From positions 1,488,001 through 1,552,000 of the forward strand of contig NZ_JAIEZQ010000001.1 of the NCBI RefSeq assembly GCF_019679455.1: a stretch of DNA of 64,000 bases, read 5' to 3'. Positions 1-11,095 of the stretch are shown here, piece by piece. Within the stretch, counting starts at the first letter, position 1. Each line of letters opens with the position of its first letter. The position numbers and the translations under genes were made by a program. The stretch is from Nocardioides jiangsuensis. Lineage in GTDB: Bacteria > Actinomycetota > Actinomycetes > Propionibacteriales > Nocardioidaceae. The notes under the pieces were generated by a model. It did not search any database. It was given only the letters and a program-made list of their open reading frames with translations, and had not been told where the DNA came from.

Positions 1-2
1 TC

Positions 3-383
3 CTCCTCGTCGGCGACTCCGGCGGGATGGTGAACCCGTTCAACGGCGAGGGCATCGACTACGCCCTGGAGTCCGGCGAGATGGCCGCGCGCACGGTGCT
101 CCAGGCGCTCGCCCGCCCGGAGGGTCCGCAGCGCGAGCGGGTCCTCGAGGGGTACGCCGCGGCGCTGGAGGCGGAGTACGGCGGGTACTTCACGCTCGGC
201 CGCGTCTTCGCCAAGATGATCGGCAACCCCACCTTCATGAAGCAGGCCACGAAGTACGGCCTGCCCCGCGAGGCGCTGATGAAGTTCATGCTCAAGCTGA
301 TGGCCAACCTCACCGACCCGCGGGACGGCGACATGGCGGACCGCGTCATCAACGCCCTGAGCAAGGCCGCACCGGCCGCCTAA
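3..383 (+). CDS. Geranylgeranyl reductase family FAD-dependent oxidoreductase, C-terminal part
   Basis: Only the last ~126 codons are in the window; the frame is open to the left edge. The fragment starts with the motif GDSGGMVNPFNGEGI, the FAD/substrate segment typical of geranylgeranyl-reductase-like flavoproteins, followed by a helical C-terminal region. Family members saturate double bonds of polyprenyl chains; in actinobacteria a related enzyme (MenJ) partly reduces the menaquinone tail. It lies 38 bp upstream of nuoA in the same direction, and a polyprenyl diphosphate synthase lies after nuoN, so a role in menaquinone maturation is a reasonable inference. The exact substrate cannot be told from this fragment. 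Confidence 0.8.
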   Translation, partial: LLVGDSGGMVNPFNGEGIDYALESGEMAARTVLQALARPEGPQRERVLEGYAAALEAEYGGYFTLGRVFAKMIGNPTFMKQATKYGLPREALMKFMLKLMANLTDPRDGDMADRVINALSKAAPAA

Positions 384-421
384 GCACGCAAGCCACGAGA
401 CAGACAGGAGGGTTCGTAGCG

Positions 422-781
422 ATGGAGCTGTACATGCCCGTCGTGGCGCTCGGCATTATCGCGACCGGGTTCGCGGTGTTCTCGATCGTCATGAGCGCCG
501 TCGTGGGGCCCAAGCGGTACAACCGGGCCAAGCTCGACTCGTACGAGTGCGGCATCGAGCCCACCCCGCAGCCTGTCGGCGGTGGCCGCTTCCCGGTGAA
601 GTACTACATCACCGCGATGCTCTTCATCGTCTTCGACATCGAGATCATCTTCCTCTACCCCTGGGCCGTGGCGTTCGACAACATGGCCGTCTTCGGGCTG
701 GTCGAGATGATCCTGTTCATCCTTACCGTCTTCGTCGCCTACGCCTACGTGTGGCGTCGTGGCGGCCTCGAGTGGGACTGA
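422..781 (+). CDS. nuoA: NADH-quinone oxidoreductase subunit A
   Basis: Small membrane subunit of proton-pumping complex I (119 aa, normal family length). Three hydrophobic helices are visible at about residues 5-27, 63-85 and 90-112. The loop after helix 1 carries YECGIEP (41-47), the conserved Cys-containing loop near the quinone site. A good ribosome site (CAGGAGGG) lies about 10 bases before the ATG. First gene of the complete nuoA-N operon, close behind the geranylgeranyl reductase gene and probably cotranscribed with it. Confidence 0.96.
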   Translation: MELYMPVVALGIIATGFAVFSIVMSAVVGPKRYNRAKLDSYECGIEPTPQPVGGGRFPVKYYITAMLFIVFDIEIIFLYPWAVAFDNMAVFGLVEMILFILTVFVAYAYVWRRGGLEWD

Positions 782-790
782 GAGTGACCC

Positions 791-1341
<551 letters not shown>

Positions 1342-1345
<4 letters not shown>

Positions 1346-2106
1346 CGCCCAAGGAACCCGGCGAGTTCGACGAGGTCACCCCCGGCACCGACCCGGACGC
1401 CACCGACCTGATGCCCGAGAACACGCTGCCGGTCGAGCCCGGCGCGCTCGGCCCCGAGGTGGTCGACGTACGCACCGGCATGTTCGGCGTGCACGGCTCC
1501 GGGGACACCTCCGGGTACGGCGGCATCGTCCGGCCGGTCGCGATGCCCGGCGGCACCCCCCGGCCGTACGGCGGCTGGTTCGACGAGCTCGCGACGAGCT
1601 TCGAGTCCGCGCTCGCCACCGCCGGCTTCACCGACGCGATCGAGAAGGTGGTCGTGCACCGTGGCGAGATCACCTTCTTCATCCGCCGCCACGACCTGCT
1701 GAGGGTCGCGGAGACGCTGCGCAACGACCCGGCCCTGCGCTTCGAGTTCTGTTCTGGCGTCTCCGGCGTGCACTACCCGAACGACAAGGACCGCGAGCTG
1801 CACGCGGTCTACCACCTGCTGTCGATGACCCACAACCGCCGGATACGGCTCGAGGTCACCTGCCCCGACAGCGATCCCCACATCCCGTCGGTGGTCGCGA
1901 TCTACCCGACCAACGACTGGCACGAGCGCGAGACCTACGACTTCTTCGGCATCGTCTTCGACGGGCACCCGTCGCTGACCCGCATCGAGATGCCCGACGA
2001 CTGGCCGGGTCACCCGCAGCGCAAGGACTACCCCCTCGGTGGCATCCCCGTGGAGTACAAGGGCGCCACCATCCCACCGCCGGACCAGCGGAGGTCGTAC
2101 AGCTGA
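1342..2106 (+). CDS. nuoC: NADH-quinone oxidoreductase subunit C
   Basis: 30-kDa-type subunit of the complex I peripheral arm. I chose the GTG at 1342, which overlaps the nuoB stop as GTGA, giving 254 aa; a longer in-frame ORF exists upstream but lies inside nuoB. The first ~90 residues are an acidic, Pro/Gly-rich extension common in actinobacterial NuoC. The conserved core then follows, with the hallmark [14 protein letters not shown] near residue 195 and [11 protein letters not shown] near the C-terminus. The gene overlaps nuoD by one base (TGATG). Confidence 0.95.
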
Positions 2107-3470
2107 TGAGCCAGACCACCCAGGGGACCCAGGACCCCTACGCACCGCACGAGGCAGGCGCCTCCGACACGACGACCGGCAAGGTCTTCACCGTCACCGG
2201 CCAGGACTGGGACGACGTCGTCTCCGGCCTCGCCGAGGAGGGCGAGGAGCGGGTCGTCGTCAACATGGGACCGCAGCACCCGTCCACGCACGGCGTGCTC
2301 CGGCTGATCCTCGAGCTCGAGGGCGAGACGGTCACCGAGGCCCGCTGCGGCATCGGCTACCTGCACACCGGCATCGAGAAGAACATGGAGTTCCGCTCCT
2401 GGACGCAGGGCGTCACGTTCTGCACCCGGATGGACTACCTGTCGCCGTTCTACAACGAGATGACCTACGTGCTCGGCGTGGAGCGGCTCCTCGACATCGA
2501 GGACGACATCCCGGAGAAGGCCCAGGTCATGCGGGTGCTCCTGATGGAGCTCAACCGGATCTCCTCCCACCTCGTCGCGATCGCCACCGGCGGCATGGAG
2601 ATCGGCGCGCTGACCGTGATGACGATCGGCTTCCGCGAGCGGGAGCTGGTGCTCGACCTGTTCGAGCTGATCACCGGCCTGCGGATGAACCACGCGTTCA
2701 TCCGGCCCGGCGGCGTCGCCCAGGACCTGCCCCCGGGCGCGCTCGACGAGATCCGCGACTTCATCGCGCTGATGAAGAAGCGGCTCCCCGAGTACGCCGA
2801 CCTGTGCAACGCGAACCCGATCTTCAAGGCCCGCCTCGACGGCGTCGGCCACCTCGACCTCGCCGGCTGCCTCGCGCTCGGCATCACCGGGCCGGTGCTC
2901 CGCTCGACCGGCTACCCGTGGGACCTGCGCAAGACGCAGCCCTACAGCGGCTACGAGGACTACGACTTCGAGGTCGTCACCCGCGACAGCATGGACGCCT
3001 ACGGCCGGTTCCGGATCCGTCTGGACGAGATGTGGGAGTCGCTCAAGATCGTCGAGCAGGCCGCCGACCGGCTCGCCGGGCTCGAGGGCGCGCCGGTGAT
3101 GGTCGCCGACAAGAAGATCGCCTGGCCCAGCCAGCTCGCGATCGGCAGCGACGGCATGGGCAACAGCCTCAACCACATCCGGCACATCATGGGCGAGTCC
3201 ATGGAGGCCCTGATCCACCACTTCAAGCTGGTGACCGAGGGCTTCCGGGTGCCGGCCGGCCAGGCCTACGTGCCGATCGAGTCGCCGCGCGGCGAGCTCG
3301 GCGCGCACGTCGTCTCCGACGGCGGCACCCGGCCGTTCCGGGCGCACTTCCGCGACCCCTCGTTCACCAACCTGCAGGCGACCTCGGTGATGAGCGAGGG
3401 CGGCATGGTCGCCGACGTCATCGTCGCGATCGCCTCGATCGACCCCGTGATGGGTGGAGTGGACCGATGA
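2106..3470 (+). CDS. nuoD: NADH-quinone oxidoreductase subunit D
   Basis: 49-kDa-type subunit, related to the large subunit of [NiFe] hydrogenases, that forms the quinone pocket together with NuoB. The product is 454 aa. The signature [15 protein letters not shown] is at about residues 55-70 and contains the His that contacts quinone. [12 protein letters not shown] and the C-terminal [11 protein letters not shown] are also present. The ATG overlaps the nuoC stop and its own stop overlaps nuoE. This is the only nuoD in the window; the second nuo cluster has none. Confidence 0.97.
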   Translation: MSQTTQGTQDPYAPHEAGASDTTTGKVFTVTGQDWDDVVSGLAEEGEERVVVNMGPQHPSTHGVLRLILELEGETVTEARCGIGYLHTGIEKNMEFRSWTQGVTFCTRMDYLSPFYNEMTYVLGVERLLDIEDDIPEKAQVMRVLLMELNRISSHLVAIATGGMEIGALTVMTIGFRERELVLDLFELITGLRMNHAFIRPGGVAQDLPPGALDEIRDFIALMKKRLPEYADLCNANPIFKARLDGVGHLDLAGCLALGITGPVLRSTGYPWDLRKTQPYSGYEDYDFEVVTRDSMDAYGRFRIRLDEMWESLKIVEQAADRLAGLEGAPVMVADKKIAWPSQLAIGSDGMGNSLNHIRHIMGESMEALIHHFKLVTEGFRVPAGQAYVPIESPRGELGAHVVSDGGTRPFRAHFRDPSFTNLQATSVMSEGGMVADVIVAIASIDPVMGGVDR

Positions 3471-4309
3471 CCCTGAACCACGACCCCGCGCTCGACGCCG
3501 GCTCCGGCCGCCTGCCCGAGGAGACGCTGCGCGAGCTGCGCGCGATCGGCGCCCGCTACCCGCAGGCGCGGTCGGCGCTGCTGCCGATGCTGCACCTCGT
3601 GCAGAGCGTCGAGGGACGCGTGACCTCGCGTGGCATCGAGGCCTGCGCGGACATCCTCGGCATCTCCGCCGCCGAGGTCTCCGGCGTGGCGACCTTCTAC
3701 ACGATGTACAAGCGCCGCCCGGTCGGCGACTACCACGTCGGCGTCTGCACCAACACGCTGTGCGCGGTGATGGGCGGCGACGAGATCTTCGAGCGGCTCA
3801 AGGGCCACCTCGACGTCGGCAACGACGAGACCACCGACGACGGCAAGGTCACCCTCGAGCACCTCGAGTGCAACGCGGCCTGCGACTACGCCCCGGTGAT
3901 GATGGTCAACTGGGAGTTCATGGACAACATGACCCCGCAGTCGGCCACGCAACTCGTCGACGACCTGCGCGCGGGCACGGAGGTCCGCTCCACGCGCGGG
4001 GCCCGCATCTGCACGTGGCGGGAGGCCGAGCGCGTGCTCGCCGGCTTCCCCGACGACCGCGCCGACGAGGGCCCGGCCGCGGGACCGGCCTCGCTGGTCG
4101 GCCTCGGCATCGCCCGCGAGCGCGGCTGGAAGGCCCCCGAGGGCCGCACCGCCGCGGGCACCACCAGCGGCACGCCCGGCGCGACCGCCGCCGCGGAGCA
4201 GGCCGACACCAGCCGTGCGGAGTCGGAGACCAAGGTCGAGCAGTCCCCGACGGACACCGTGGGCGGCAAGGGCGACGAGACCTCGACCGGTGAGGGGAAG
4301 AAGCGCTGA
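3467..4309 (+). CDS. nuoE: NADH-quinone oxidoreductase subunit E
   Basis: 24-kDa-type subunit of the NADH-dehydrogenase module, binding [2Fe-2S] cluster N1a. Ligands are visible in CTNTLC (Cys94, Cys99) and CNAACD (Cys135, Cys139). The start at ATG 3467 overlaps the nuoD stop as ATGA. The product is 280 aa against about 160-220 for typical NuoE. The extra ~90 C-terminal residues are low-complexity (Ala, Gly, Thr, Glu) and probably disordered. It overlaps nuoF by one base. Confidence 0.95.
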   Translation: MTLNHDPALDAGSGRLPEETLRELRAIGARYPQARSALLPMLHLVQSVEGRVTSRGIEACADILGISAAEVSGVATFYTMYKRRPVGDYHVGVCTNTLCAVMGGDEIFERLKGHLDVGNDETTDDGKVTLEHLECNAACDYAPVMMVNWEFMDNMTPQSATQLVDDLRAGTEVRSTRGARICTWREAERVLAGFPDDRADEGPAAGPASLVGLGIARERGWKAPEGRTAAGTTSGTPGATAAAEQADTSRAESETKVEQSPTDTVGGKGDETSTGEGKKR

Positions 4310-5619
4310 TGACGGACATGCTGACCCCGGTGCTCTCCGACAACTGGGACACCGAGCGGCCGTGGACCCTGGAGTCCTACGAGCAGACCGGCGGGTACGC
4401 CGCGCTCGACACCGCCCTGGGCATGGGCCAGGACGCGGTCATCGACCTGGTCAAGGAGTCCGGCCTGCGCGGCCGGGGCGGCGCGGGCTTCCCGACCGGC
4501 ATGAAGTGGGGCTTCATCCCGCAGGGCGACGGCAAGCCGCACTACCTGGTGGTCAACGCCGACGAGTCCGAGCCGGGCACCTGCAAGGACATCCCGCTGA
4601 TGATGGCCTCGCCGCACACCCTGGTCGAGGGCGTGATCATCTCCTCCTACGCGATCCGCGCCAACCACGCGTTCATCTACGTCCGCGGCGAGGTGCTGCA
4701 CGTGGTCCGCCGCCTGCAGCGTGCGGTCCAGGAGGCCTACCTGGCCGGGCACCTCGGCCAGAACATCCACGGCAGCGGCTACGACCTCGAGCTGACCGTG
4801 CACGCCGGCGCCGGCGCCTACATCTGCGGCGAGGAGACCGCGCTCCTCGACTCGCTCGAGGGCCGCCGCGGACAACCCCGCCTGCGCCCGCCGTTCCCCG
4901 CCGTGGCCGGCCTGTACGCCGCGCCGACGGTGATCAACAACGTCGAGTCCATCGCGTCCGTGCCGTGCATCGTGCGCAACGGCGCCGAGTGGTTCGGGTC
5001 GATGGGCACCGAGAAGAGCAAGGGCATGACGCTCTACTCCCTCTCCGGCCACGTGAAGCGTCCCGGGCAGTACGAAGCGCCGCTCGGGATCACCCTGCGG
5101 CAGCTGCTCGACCTCGCCGGCGGCGTCCGGGAGGGGCACGAGCTGAAGTTCTGGACCCCGGGCGGGTCGTCCACCCCGATCCTCACCGCCGAGCACCTCG
5201 ACGTGCCGCTCGACTACGAGGGGGTCGGCGCGGCCGGCTCGATGCTGGGCACCAAGGCGCTCCAGATCTTCGACGAGACCACCTGCGTGGTCCGCGCGGT
5301 GCTCCGCTGGACGGAGTTCTACAAGCACGAGTCGTGCGGCAAGTGCACCCCGTGCCGCGAGGGCACCTGGTGGCTGGTGCAGACCCTGGCCCGCCTCGAG
5401 CAGGGCAAGGGCAGCGAGCAGGACCTCGAGAACCTGCTCGACACCTGCGACAACATCCTGGGCCGCTCGTTCTGCGCGCTCGGCGACGGCGCCACGAGCC
5501 CGATCACCTCGTCGATCCAGCACTTCCGGGACGAGTACGTCCGTCACCTCACCGAGGGCGGCTGCCCGTTCGACCACGCCGCGTCCACCCTCTTCGCCCC
5601 CGCGGGAGCCACTGCATGA
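4309..5619 (+). CDS. nuoF: NADH-quinone oxidoreductase subunit F (NADH/FMN site)
   Basis: 51-kDa-type catalytic subunit that oxidises NADH through FMN and cluster N3. The NADH/FMN glycine-rich segment [15 protein letters not shown] is at about residues 57-71. Ligands of the [4Fe-4S] cluster N3 are Cys343, Cys346 and Cys349 in [13 protein letters not shown] and Cys389 in SFCALGDGA. Length is 436 aa, as expected. Start and stop overlap nuoE and nuoG. With nuoE and nuoG it makes this first complex a true NADH dehydrogenase, unlike the second cluster. Confidence 0.97.
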   Translation: MTDMLTPVLSDNWDTERPWTLESYEQTGGYAALDTALGMGQDAVIDLVKESGLRGRGGAGFPTGMKWGFIPQGDGKPHYLVVNADESEPGTCKDIPLMMASPHTLVEGVIISSYAIRANHAFIYVRGEVLHVVRRLQRAVQEAYLAGHLGQNIHGSGYDLELTVHAGAGAYICGEETALLDSLEGRRGQPRLRPPFPAVAGLYAAPTVINNVESIASVPCIVRNGAEWFGSMGTEKSKGMTLYSLSGHVKRPGQYEAPLGITLRQLLDLAGGVREGHELKFWTPGGSSTPILTAEHLDVPLDYEGVGAAGSMLGTKALQIFDETTCVVRAVLRWTEFYKHESCGKCTPCREGTWWLVQTLARLEQGKGSEQDLENLLDTCDNILGRSFCALGDGATSPITSSIQHFRDEYVRHLTEGGCPFDHAASTLFAPAGATA

Positions 5620-8039
5620 GCGTCTCCACCAACCGGCCGGACGCCGGTGCCGTCGAGAAGGCCGACCTGGTCACGGTGACCATCGACGACGTCGAGGTCA
5701 GCGTCCCCAAGGACACCCTGGTGATCCGCGCCGCCGAGCAGATCGGCGTGCAGATCCCGCGCTTCTGCGACCACCCGCTGCTGGCCCCGGTCGGCGCCTG
5801 CCGCCAGTGCCTGGTCGAGGTGCCCGACGCCGGCAACGGCAGGCCGATCCCGAAGCCGCAGGCCTCGTGCACCCTGGCCGTCGCCGACGGCATGGTGGTG
5901 CGCACCCAGGCCAGCTCGCCGGTCGCCGACAAGGCACAGCAGGGCGTGATGGAGCTGCTGCTGATCAACCACCCGCTCGACTGCCCGGTCTGCGACAAGG
6001 GCGGCGAGTGCCCGCTGCAGAACCAGGCGATGTCCAACGGCCGCGGCGAGAGCCGCTTCGTGGAGACCAAGCGCACCTTCCCCAAGCCGATCAACATCTC
6101 CGCGCAGGTGCTGCTCGACCGCGAGCGGTGCGTGCTGTGCGCCCGCTGCACCCGCTTCTCCGAGCAGATCGCCGGCGACCCGTTCATCGCGCTGGTCGAG
6201 CGGGGTGCCCTGCAGCAGGTGGGCATCTACGAGAAGGAGCCGTTCGAGTCCTACTTCTCGGGCAACACGATCCAGATCTGCCCCGTCGGCGCGCTGACCT
6301 CGGCGTCGTACCGCTTCCGGGCCCGCCCCTTTGACCTGGTCTCCTCGCCGTCGGTGTGCGAGCACTGCGCCTCGGGCTGCGCGCTGCGCACCGACCACCG
6401 GCGCGGCAAGGTCACCCGCCGCCTCGCCGGCTTCGACCCCGAGGTCAACGAGGAGTGGAACTGCGACAAGGGCCGCTTCGGCTTCATGTACGCCCGGCAG
6501 GCGGACCGGCTCACCCACCCGCTGGTGCGTGACGAGGACACCGGCGAGCTCCGCCCGGCGTCGTGGCCCGAGGCGTTCGCCGTCGCCGCCCGCGGTCTCG
6601 CGGCCGCCGGCTCCGTCGGCGTGCTGACCGGTGGCCGGCTCACCGCCGAGGACGCCTACGCCTACGCGAAGTTCGCCCGGGTCGCGCTCGGCACCAACGA
6701 CATCGACTTCCGGGCCCGACCGCACTCCGCGGAGGAGGCCGACTTCCTCGCCTCCACCGTGGCCGCGCGGCCCGGCGTCACCTACGCCGACCTCGAGCGC
6801 GCCCGGACCGTCGTCCTGGTCGGCTTCGAGCCCGAGGACGAGTCGCCGATCGTGTTCCTGCGGCTGCGCAAGGCCGCCCGCAAGGGGCTCAAGGTCTTCT
6901 CGGTCGCGCCGTTCACCTCCCGCGGCCTGCAGAAGATGCACGGCACGCTGGTCCGCACCGCCCCGGGCGCCGAGGCCGAGGCCGTCGAGGCGCTCGCCCA
7001 CGACGGCGAGGTCGCCCTCGACGCCGGCGGCGTGATCCTGGTCGGCGAGCGGATGGCCGGCGTACCCGGTGCGCTGTCCGCGGTCGCCGCTCTCGCCCGT
7101 ACGACCGGCGCCCGGCTCGCGTGGGTGCCCCGCCGGGCGGGTGACCGCGGCGCGGTCGAGGCAGGCTGCCTGCCGAACCTGCTCCCCGGCGCACGCCCCG
7201 TCGCCGACGCGGCCGCCCGGGTCGACCTCGGCACGGTCTGGGGGACCACGGTGCCTACCGAGCCCGGCCGGGACGGCGACGCGATCGTGGCCGCGGCCGT
7301 GGCCGGTGAGCTGCACGGCCTCGTCGTCGGCGGCGTCGAGCTCGCCGACCTGGCCGACCCGGCCGCCGGTCTCGCCGCGGTGCGGGCCGCCCGGTTCGTG
7401 GTCAGCCTCGAGGTCCGGGCCAGCGAGGTCTCCCCGCACGCCGACGTGGTGCTGCCCGTCGCCCCGGTGACCGAGAAGTCCGGCACCTTCGTCGACTGGG
7501 AGGGCCGGGTCCGCACGTTCGACCACGTCTTCCGCGAGCCCGGCTCGCTGCCCGACGTCCGCGTCCTGGCCGGGATCGCCGAGGAGATGGGTGCCGACCT
7601 CGGTTTCCGGACCATCGAGCAGGCCCGCGCCGAGATGACCGAGCTCGGCCCCTGGGACGGCGACCGCGTCGCGGTCCCCACCGTGTCCCCCTCGGGCTCC
7701 GACGCTGCCGCGGCGCGGCGGCCTGACGAGCACGTGCTCGCGACGTGGAAGCTCCTGATCGACGACGGGCGGATGCTCGACGGCGACGAGTACCTCAAGG
7801 CGACCGGCCGCCGTCCGGTGGCGCTGGTGTCCGCGGGCACGCTCGCGGGCCTCGGGGTCACCACCGGCCAGCTCGTCACCCTCTCCTCGGAGCGGGGCTC
7901 GGTGGAGCTGCCCGTCGGCGTCGCCGACCTGCCCGACGGGGTGGTGTGGGCGCCGGAGAGCTCGGGCGGGATCCGCCTCTCCCGCGATCTCGGTGCCGGG
8001 GCCGGCGCCGTCGTCCGTCTCGAAGGAGGCCGCGCATGA
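5616..8039 (+). CDS. nuoG: NADH-quinone oxidoreductase subunit G
   Basis: 75-kDa-type iron-sulfur subunit of 807 aa. The start is ATG 5616, overlapping the nuoF stop as ATGA; the frame stays open upstream but inside nuoF. The N-terminus has the [2Fe-2S] region (FCDHP ... [10 protein letters not shown]). It is followed by the His/Cys and Cys-rich clusters ([27 protein letters not shown]) and [11 protein letters not shown] at the start of the molybdopterin-oxidoreductase-like domain that fills the rest. Family members have lost molybdopterin and use this domain structurally. The stop overlaps nuoH. Confidence 0.95.
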   Translation: MSVSTNRPDAGAVEKADLVTVTIDDVEVSVPKDTLVIRAAEQIGVQIPRFCDHPLLAPVGACRQCLVEVPDAGNGRPIPKPQASCTLAVADGMVVRTQASSPVADKAQQGVMELLLINHPLDCPVCDKGGECPLQNQAMSNGRGESRFVETKRTFPKPINISAQVLLDRERCVLCARCTRFSEQIAGDPFIALVERGALQQVGIYEKEPFESYFSGNTIQICPVGALTSASYRFRARPFDLVSSPSVCEHCASGCALRTDHRRGKVTRRLAGFDPEVNEEWNCDKGRFGFMYARQADRLTHPLVRDEDTGELRPASWPEAFAVAARGLAAAGSVGVLTGGRLTAEDAYAYAKFARVALGTNDIDFRARPHSAEEADFLASTVAARPGVTYADLERARTVVLVGFEPEDESPIVFLRLRKAARKGLKVFSVAPFTSRGLQKMHGTLVRTAPGAEAEAVEALAHDGEVALDAGGVILVGERMAGVPGALSAVAALARTTGARLAWVPRRAGDRGAVEAGCLPNLLPGARPVADAAARVDLGTVWGTTVPTEPGRDGDAIVAAAVAGELHGLVVGGVELADLADPAAGLAAVRAARFVVSLEVRASEVSPHADVVLPVAPVTEKSGTFVDWEGRVRTFDHVFREPGSLPDVRVLAGIAEEMGADLGFRTIEQARAEMTELGPWDGDRVAVPTVSPSGSDAAAARRPDEHVLATWKLLIDDGRMLDGDEYLKATGRRPVALVSAGTLAGLGVTTGQLVTLSSERGSVELPVGVADLPDGVVWAPESSGGIRLSRDLGAGAGAVVRLEGGRA

Positions 8040-9364
8040 CCAGCTCGCTCGTGAGCCAGGGGGACCTGGTGCTCGCCGCCGAGGACCTCTCGATGTTCGG
8101 CCAGGACCCGTGGTGGCTGGTCGTCATCAAGGCGGTGCTGATCTTCCTGGTGCTCGTGCTGCTGACGCTGTTCAACATCTGGTTCGAGCGGCGCGTGGTG
8201 GCCCGGATGCAGCACCGCATCGGCCCGAACGTGCACGGCCCCTTCGGCCTGCTGCAGAGCCTCGCCGACGGCGTGAAGCTCGCGCTGAAGGAGGACATCA
8301 TCCCCAAGGCTGCCGACAAGGCGGTCTTCCTGCTCGCCCCGGTGCTCTCGGTGGTGCCCGCGTTCCTGGCGTTCGCGGTGATCCCGTTCGGTCCCGTCGT
8401 CGACGTGCCGTTCACCGACGACATGACCACCCCGCTGCAGCTGACGGACATGCCGGTGGCGGTGCTGTTCGTGCTCGCGGTCGCCTCGATCGGCATCTAC
8501 GGCATCGTGCTCGGCGGCTGGTCGAGCGGGTCGACGTACTCCCTGCTCGGCGGCCTGCGCAGCTCGGCGCAGATGATCTCCTACGAGGTCGCGATGGGCC
8601 TCGCCCTGGTCGCCGTCTTCCTGTACGCCGGCTCGATGTCGACCAGCGCCATCGTGGACGCGCAGGAGCGGATCTGGTTCGGGCTGATCCTGATCCCGTC
8701 GTTCGTGATCTACGTGATCGCGATGGTGGGGGAGACCAACCGCGCCCCCTTCGACCTCCCCGAGGCCGAGGGTGAGCTGGTCGGCGGCTTCCACACCGAG
8801 TACTCCTCGCTGAAGTTCGCGCTGTTCTTCCTCGCCGAGTACGTCAACATGACCACCGTCTCGGCGCTGGCCACCACCTTGTTCCTCGGCGGCTGGCGCG
8901 CCCCGTGGCCGCTGTCGGCGGTCAACGACGGCATGTTCAACGAGGGCTACTGGCCGGTGCTGTGGTTCCTCTCCAAGATCCTGCTGTTCATCTTCTTCTT
9001 CATCTGGCTGCGCGGCACCCTGCCGCGGCTGCGCTACGACCAGTTCATGGCGTTCGGCTGGAAGCGGCTGATCCCGGTCTCGCTGGCCTGGATCGTGGCG
9101 GTGGCGACGATCCGCTCGCTGAGCCTCGACGGCGGCTTCGACCGGACCTACCTGCTCGGCGCGCTCGGCGTGGTCGCGGTCCTCTTCCTCGTGCTCTTCT
9201 TCCTCGGCGGCGAGGAAGAGGAGGAGCAGGCGGAGGCCGAGGAGCGGCCGTTCGACGCCTTCGCGGGCGGCTACCCGGTCCCGCCGATGCCGCACCAGGT
9301 CGCGCAGGCCCGGAGCCAGAGCCCCACTGTCGCCTCGAGCACCGCTTCGGAGGGATCCGCGTAA
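8036..9364 (+). CDS. nuoH: NADH-quinone oxidoreductase subunit H
   Basis: Membrane subunit forming the heel of complex I and part of the quinone channel. Start ATG 8036, with GGAGG six bases before it, overlapping the nuoG stop. The product is 442 aa with about eight or nine helices. Conserved segments include [29 protein letters not shown] and AEYVNM. The last ~55 residues form an unusual soluble tail, starting with an acidic run ([13 protein letters not shown]) and ending Ser/Ala-rich. The NuoH of the second cluster (320 aa) lacks this tail. Overlaps nuoI by one base. Confidence 0.96.
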   Translation: MTSSLVSQGDLVLAAEDLSMFGQDPWWLVVIKAVLIFLVLVLLTLFNIWFERRVVARMQHRIGPNVHGPFGLLQSLADGVKLALKEDIIPKAADKAVFLLAPVLSVVPAFLAFAVIPFGPVVDVPFTDDMTTPLQLTDMPVAVLFVLAVASIGIYGIVLGGWSSGSTYSLLGGLRSSAQMISYEVAMGLALVAVFLYAGSMSTSAIVDAQERIWFGLILIPSFVIYVIAMVGETNRAPFDLPEAEGELVGGFHTEYSSLKFALFFLAEYVNMTTVSALATTLFLGGWRAPWPLSAVNDGMFNEGYWPVLWFLSKILLFIFFFIWLRGTLPRLRYDQFMAFGWKRLIPVSLAWIVAVATIRSLSLDGGFDRTYLLGALGVVAVLFLVLFFLGGEEEEEQAEAEERPFDAFAGGYPVPPMPHQVAQARSQSPTVASSTASEGSA

Positions 9365-9918
9365 TGCCCACACTCAAGGAACAGTTCTGGGACCCGGTGG
9401 CGGGTTTCGGGGTCACCTTCCGCACCATGTTCAAGAAGGTCGTCACCGAGCAGTACCCGTTCGACAAGAAGCCGACGGCGCCCCGGTTCCACGGCCGGCA
9501 CCAGCTCAACCGCTGGCCCGACGGGCTCGAGAAGTGCATCGGCTGCGAGCTGTGCGCCTGGGCCTGCCCGGCGGACGCGATCTACGTCGAGGGCGCCTCG
9601 AACACCGAGGACGAGCGGTACTCCCCGGGGGAGCGCTACGGCCGCGTCTACCAGATCAACTACCTGCGCTGCATCCTGTGCGGGCTGTGCATCGAGGCGT
9701 GCCCGACCCGCGCGCTGACGATGACCAACGAGTACGAGCTTGCCGACAACAACCGCGCGGACCTGATCTACGAGAAGCAGGACCTGCTCGCGCCGCTGCT
9801 GCCCGGCATGGAGCAGCCGCCGCACCCGATGCTGCTCGGCGACGACGACGGCGACTACTACCGCGGCAACCTGCGGCCCCGTACCGCCGAGACGCACGAG
9901 AGCGAGGAGCACCGGTGA
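9364..9918 (+). CDS. nuoI: NADH-quinone oxidoreductase subunit I (2x[4Fe-4S])
   Basis: Ferredoxin-like subunit carrying clusters N6a and N6b. Two classic motifs are present: [12 protein letters not shown] and [12 protein letters not shown]. The product is 184 aa, starting at the ATG that overlaps the nuoH stop (TAATG); the long upstream frame extension lies within nuoH. Its stop overlaps the GTG start of nuoJ. Confidence 0.97.
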   Translation: MPTLKEQFWDPVAGFGVTFRTMFKKVVTEQYPFDKKPTAPRFHGRHQLNRWPDGLEKCIGCELCAWACPADAIYVEGASNTEDERYSPGERYGRVYQINYLRCILCGLCIEACPTRALTMTNEYELADNNRADLIYEKQDLLAPLLPGMEQPPHPMLLGDDDGDYYRGNLRPRTAETHESEEHR

Positions 9919-10733
9919 TCGGATTCTGGCTGCTGGCGCCGGTCATGGTGGCCGCTGCCCTCGGCATCCTGTTCACCCGCAAGGCCGTGCACGCCGCGCT
10001 GCTGCTCGCCGTGGTGATGATCGGCCTCGCGGTGATGTACGCGCTCCAGGACGCCCCGTTCCTGTTCGCGGTGCAGATCATCGTCTACACCGGCGCGATC
10101 TTGATGCTGTTCCTGTTCGTGCTGATGCTGGTCGGCGTCGACGCCTCCGACTCGGTGGTGGAGACGATCAAGGGTCAGCGGCTGATGGCCACGGTCGTCG
10201 GCCTGCTCTTCGGCGCCGTCCTGGTGGTCGGGGTCGCGCAGGTCACCGTCGGCGCGGTCACCGGCCTCGACGAGGCCAATGCCGAGGGCAACGTCCCCGC
10301 GCTGGCGCAGCTGCTGTTCTCCACCTACGTCTTCGCCTTCGAGGCGACCAGCGCGCTGCTGATCACCGCCGCGATCGGCGCGATGGTGCTCGCGCACCGG
10401 GAGCGGCTCACCCCGAAGGTCGGCCAGGCCGAGCGTGCCGCTCAGCGGATGCGCGACTACGTCGACCACGGCAAGCACCTCGGCCCGCTGCCCTCGCCGG
10501 GTGTCTACGCCCGGCACAACGCGGTGGACACCCCCGCGCTGCTGCCCGACGGCTCGGCCGCCGAGACCTCGGTCTCCCGCACCCTCACGGCCCGCGGCAC
10601 CGTCCGCTCCGCCCCTGCCCTCGCCGACGACGTCACCGTGCTCTCCCGCCAGATCGGCCACGACGGCCGCCGCGACGGGGAGAGCGGTACGACGGGCAAC
10701 GGCCGCGACCGCGAGCCGGGGGACCAGGCATGA
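9915..10733 (+). CDS. nuoJ: NADH-quinone oxidoreductase subunit J
   Basis: Membrane subunit with five predicted helices in the first ~170 residues. The pi-bulge helix region is visible as [19 protein letters not shown]. The GTG at 9915 overlaps the nuoI stop. The product is 272 aa, longer than typical NuoJ (165-220). The last ~90 residues are a soluble, Arg/Gly-rich tail with no recognisable domain. Its stop overlaps the ATG of a small ORF at 10730 that leads into nuoK. Confidence 0.93.
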   Translation: MIGFWLLAPVMVAAALGILFTRKAVHAALLLAVVMIGLAVMYALQDAPFLFAVQIIVYTGAILMLFLFVLMLVGVDASDSVVETIKGQRLMATVVGLLFGAVLVVGVAQVTVGAVTGLDEANAEGNVPALAQLLFSTYVFAFEATSALLITAAIGAMVLAHRERLTPKVGQAERAAQRMRDYVDHGKHLGPLPSPGVYARHNAVDTPALLPDGSAAETSVSRTLTARGTVRSAPALADDVTVLSRQIGHDGRRDGESGTTGNGRDREPGDQA

Positions 10734-10786
10734 CCCACGCAGACACCCGTCCGTCGCGCCCACACCTCCGGGGAGGAACCGCATGA
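10730..10786 (+). CDS. Putative 18-codon coupling ORF between nuoJ and nuoK
   Basis: A very small ORF ([18 protein letters not shown]) that starts at an ATG overlapping the nuoJ stop (ATGA, 10730-10733) and ends at a TGA overlapping the nuoK ATG (ATGA, 10783-10786). It therefore fills the nuoJ-nuoK gap exactly. The likely nuoK ribosome site (GGGGAGG) lies inside it. The peptide resembles nothing I know and may have no function; the ORF could serve only to keep ribosomes moving from nuoJ to nuoK. It may also be chance. Confidence 0.35.
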   Translation: MTHADTRPSRPHLRGGTA

Positions 10787-11082
10787 GCGAGACGCCGTTC
10801 ATCGTCTTGTCCGCGATCCTGTTCACGATCGGCTGCGTGGGTGTGCTCACCCGCCGCAACGCGATCGTGGTGTTCATGTGCGTCGAGCTCATGCTCAACG
10901 CGTCCAACCTGGCGCTGATCACGTTCGCCCGGGTGCACGGCAACCTCGACGGCCAGGTCGCGGCGTTCTTCGTCATGGTCGTGGCCGCGGCCGAGGTGGT
11001 CGTCGGGCTCGCCATCATCATGACCATCTTCCGCACCCGTCGCTCGGCCTCGGTCGACGACGCGAGCCTGCTGAAGTACTGA
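10783..11082 (+). CDS. nuoK: NADH-quinone oxidoreductase subunit K
   Basis: Small three-helix membrane subunit of 99 aa (MrpC-like). Conserved [20 protein letters not shown] contains the membrane Glu used in proton transfer, and a second Glu sits in [11 protein letters not shown]. Start ATG 10783 has a clear GGGGAGG site 6-7 bases upstream; the longer frame upstream is within nuoJ. It is followed by a 13-bp gap before nuoL. Confidence 0.97.
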   Translation: MSETPFIVLSAILFTIGCVGVLTRRNAIVVFMCVELMLNASNLALITFARVHGNLDGQVAAFFVMVVAAAEVVVGLAIIMTIFRTRRSASVDDASLLKY

Positions 11083-11095
11083 AAGGCACCGTGTC

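Noticed and set aside
5544-7733. 729-codon open frame on the minus strand opposite nuoG
   Set aside because: A by-product of high GC content. The sense frame is a clear NuoG with all cluster ligands, and the antisense product is His/Arg/Gly-rich text without domains. The same applies to the other long antisense frames opposite the nuo genes, the korAB genes and the glycan genes.
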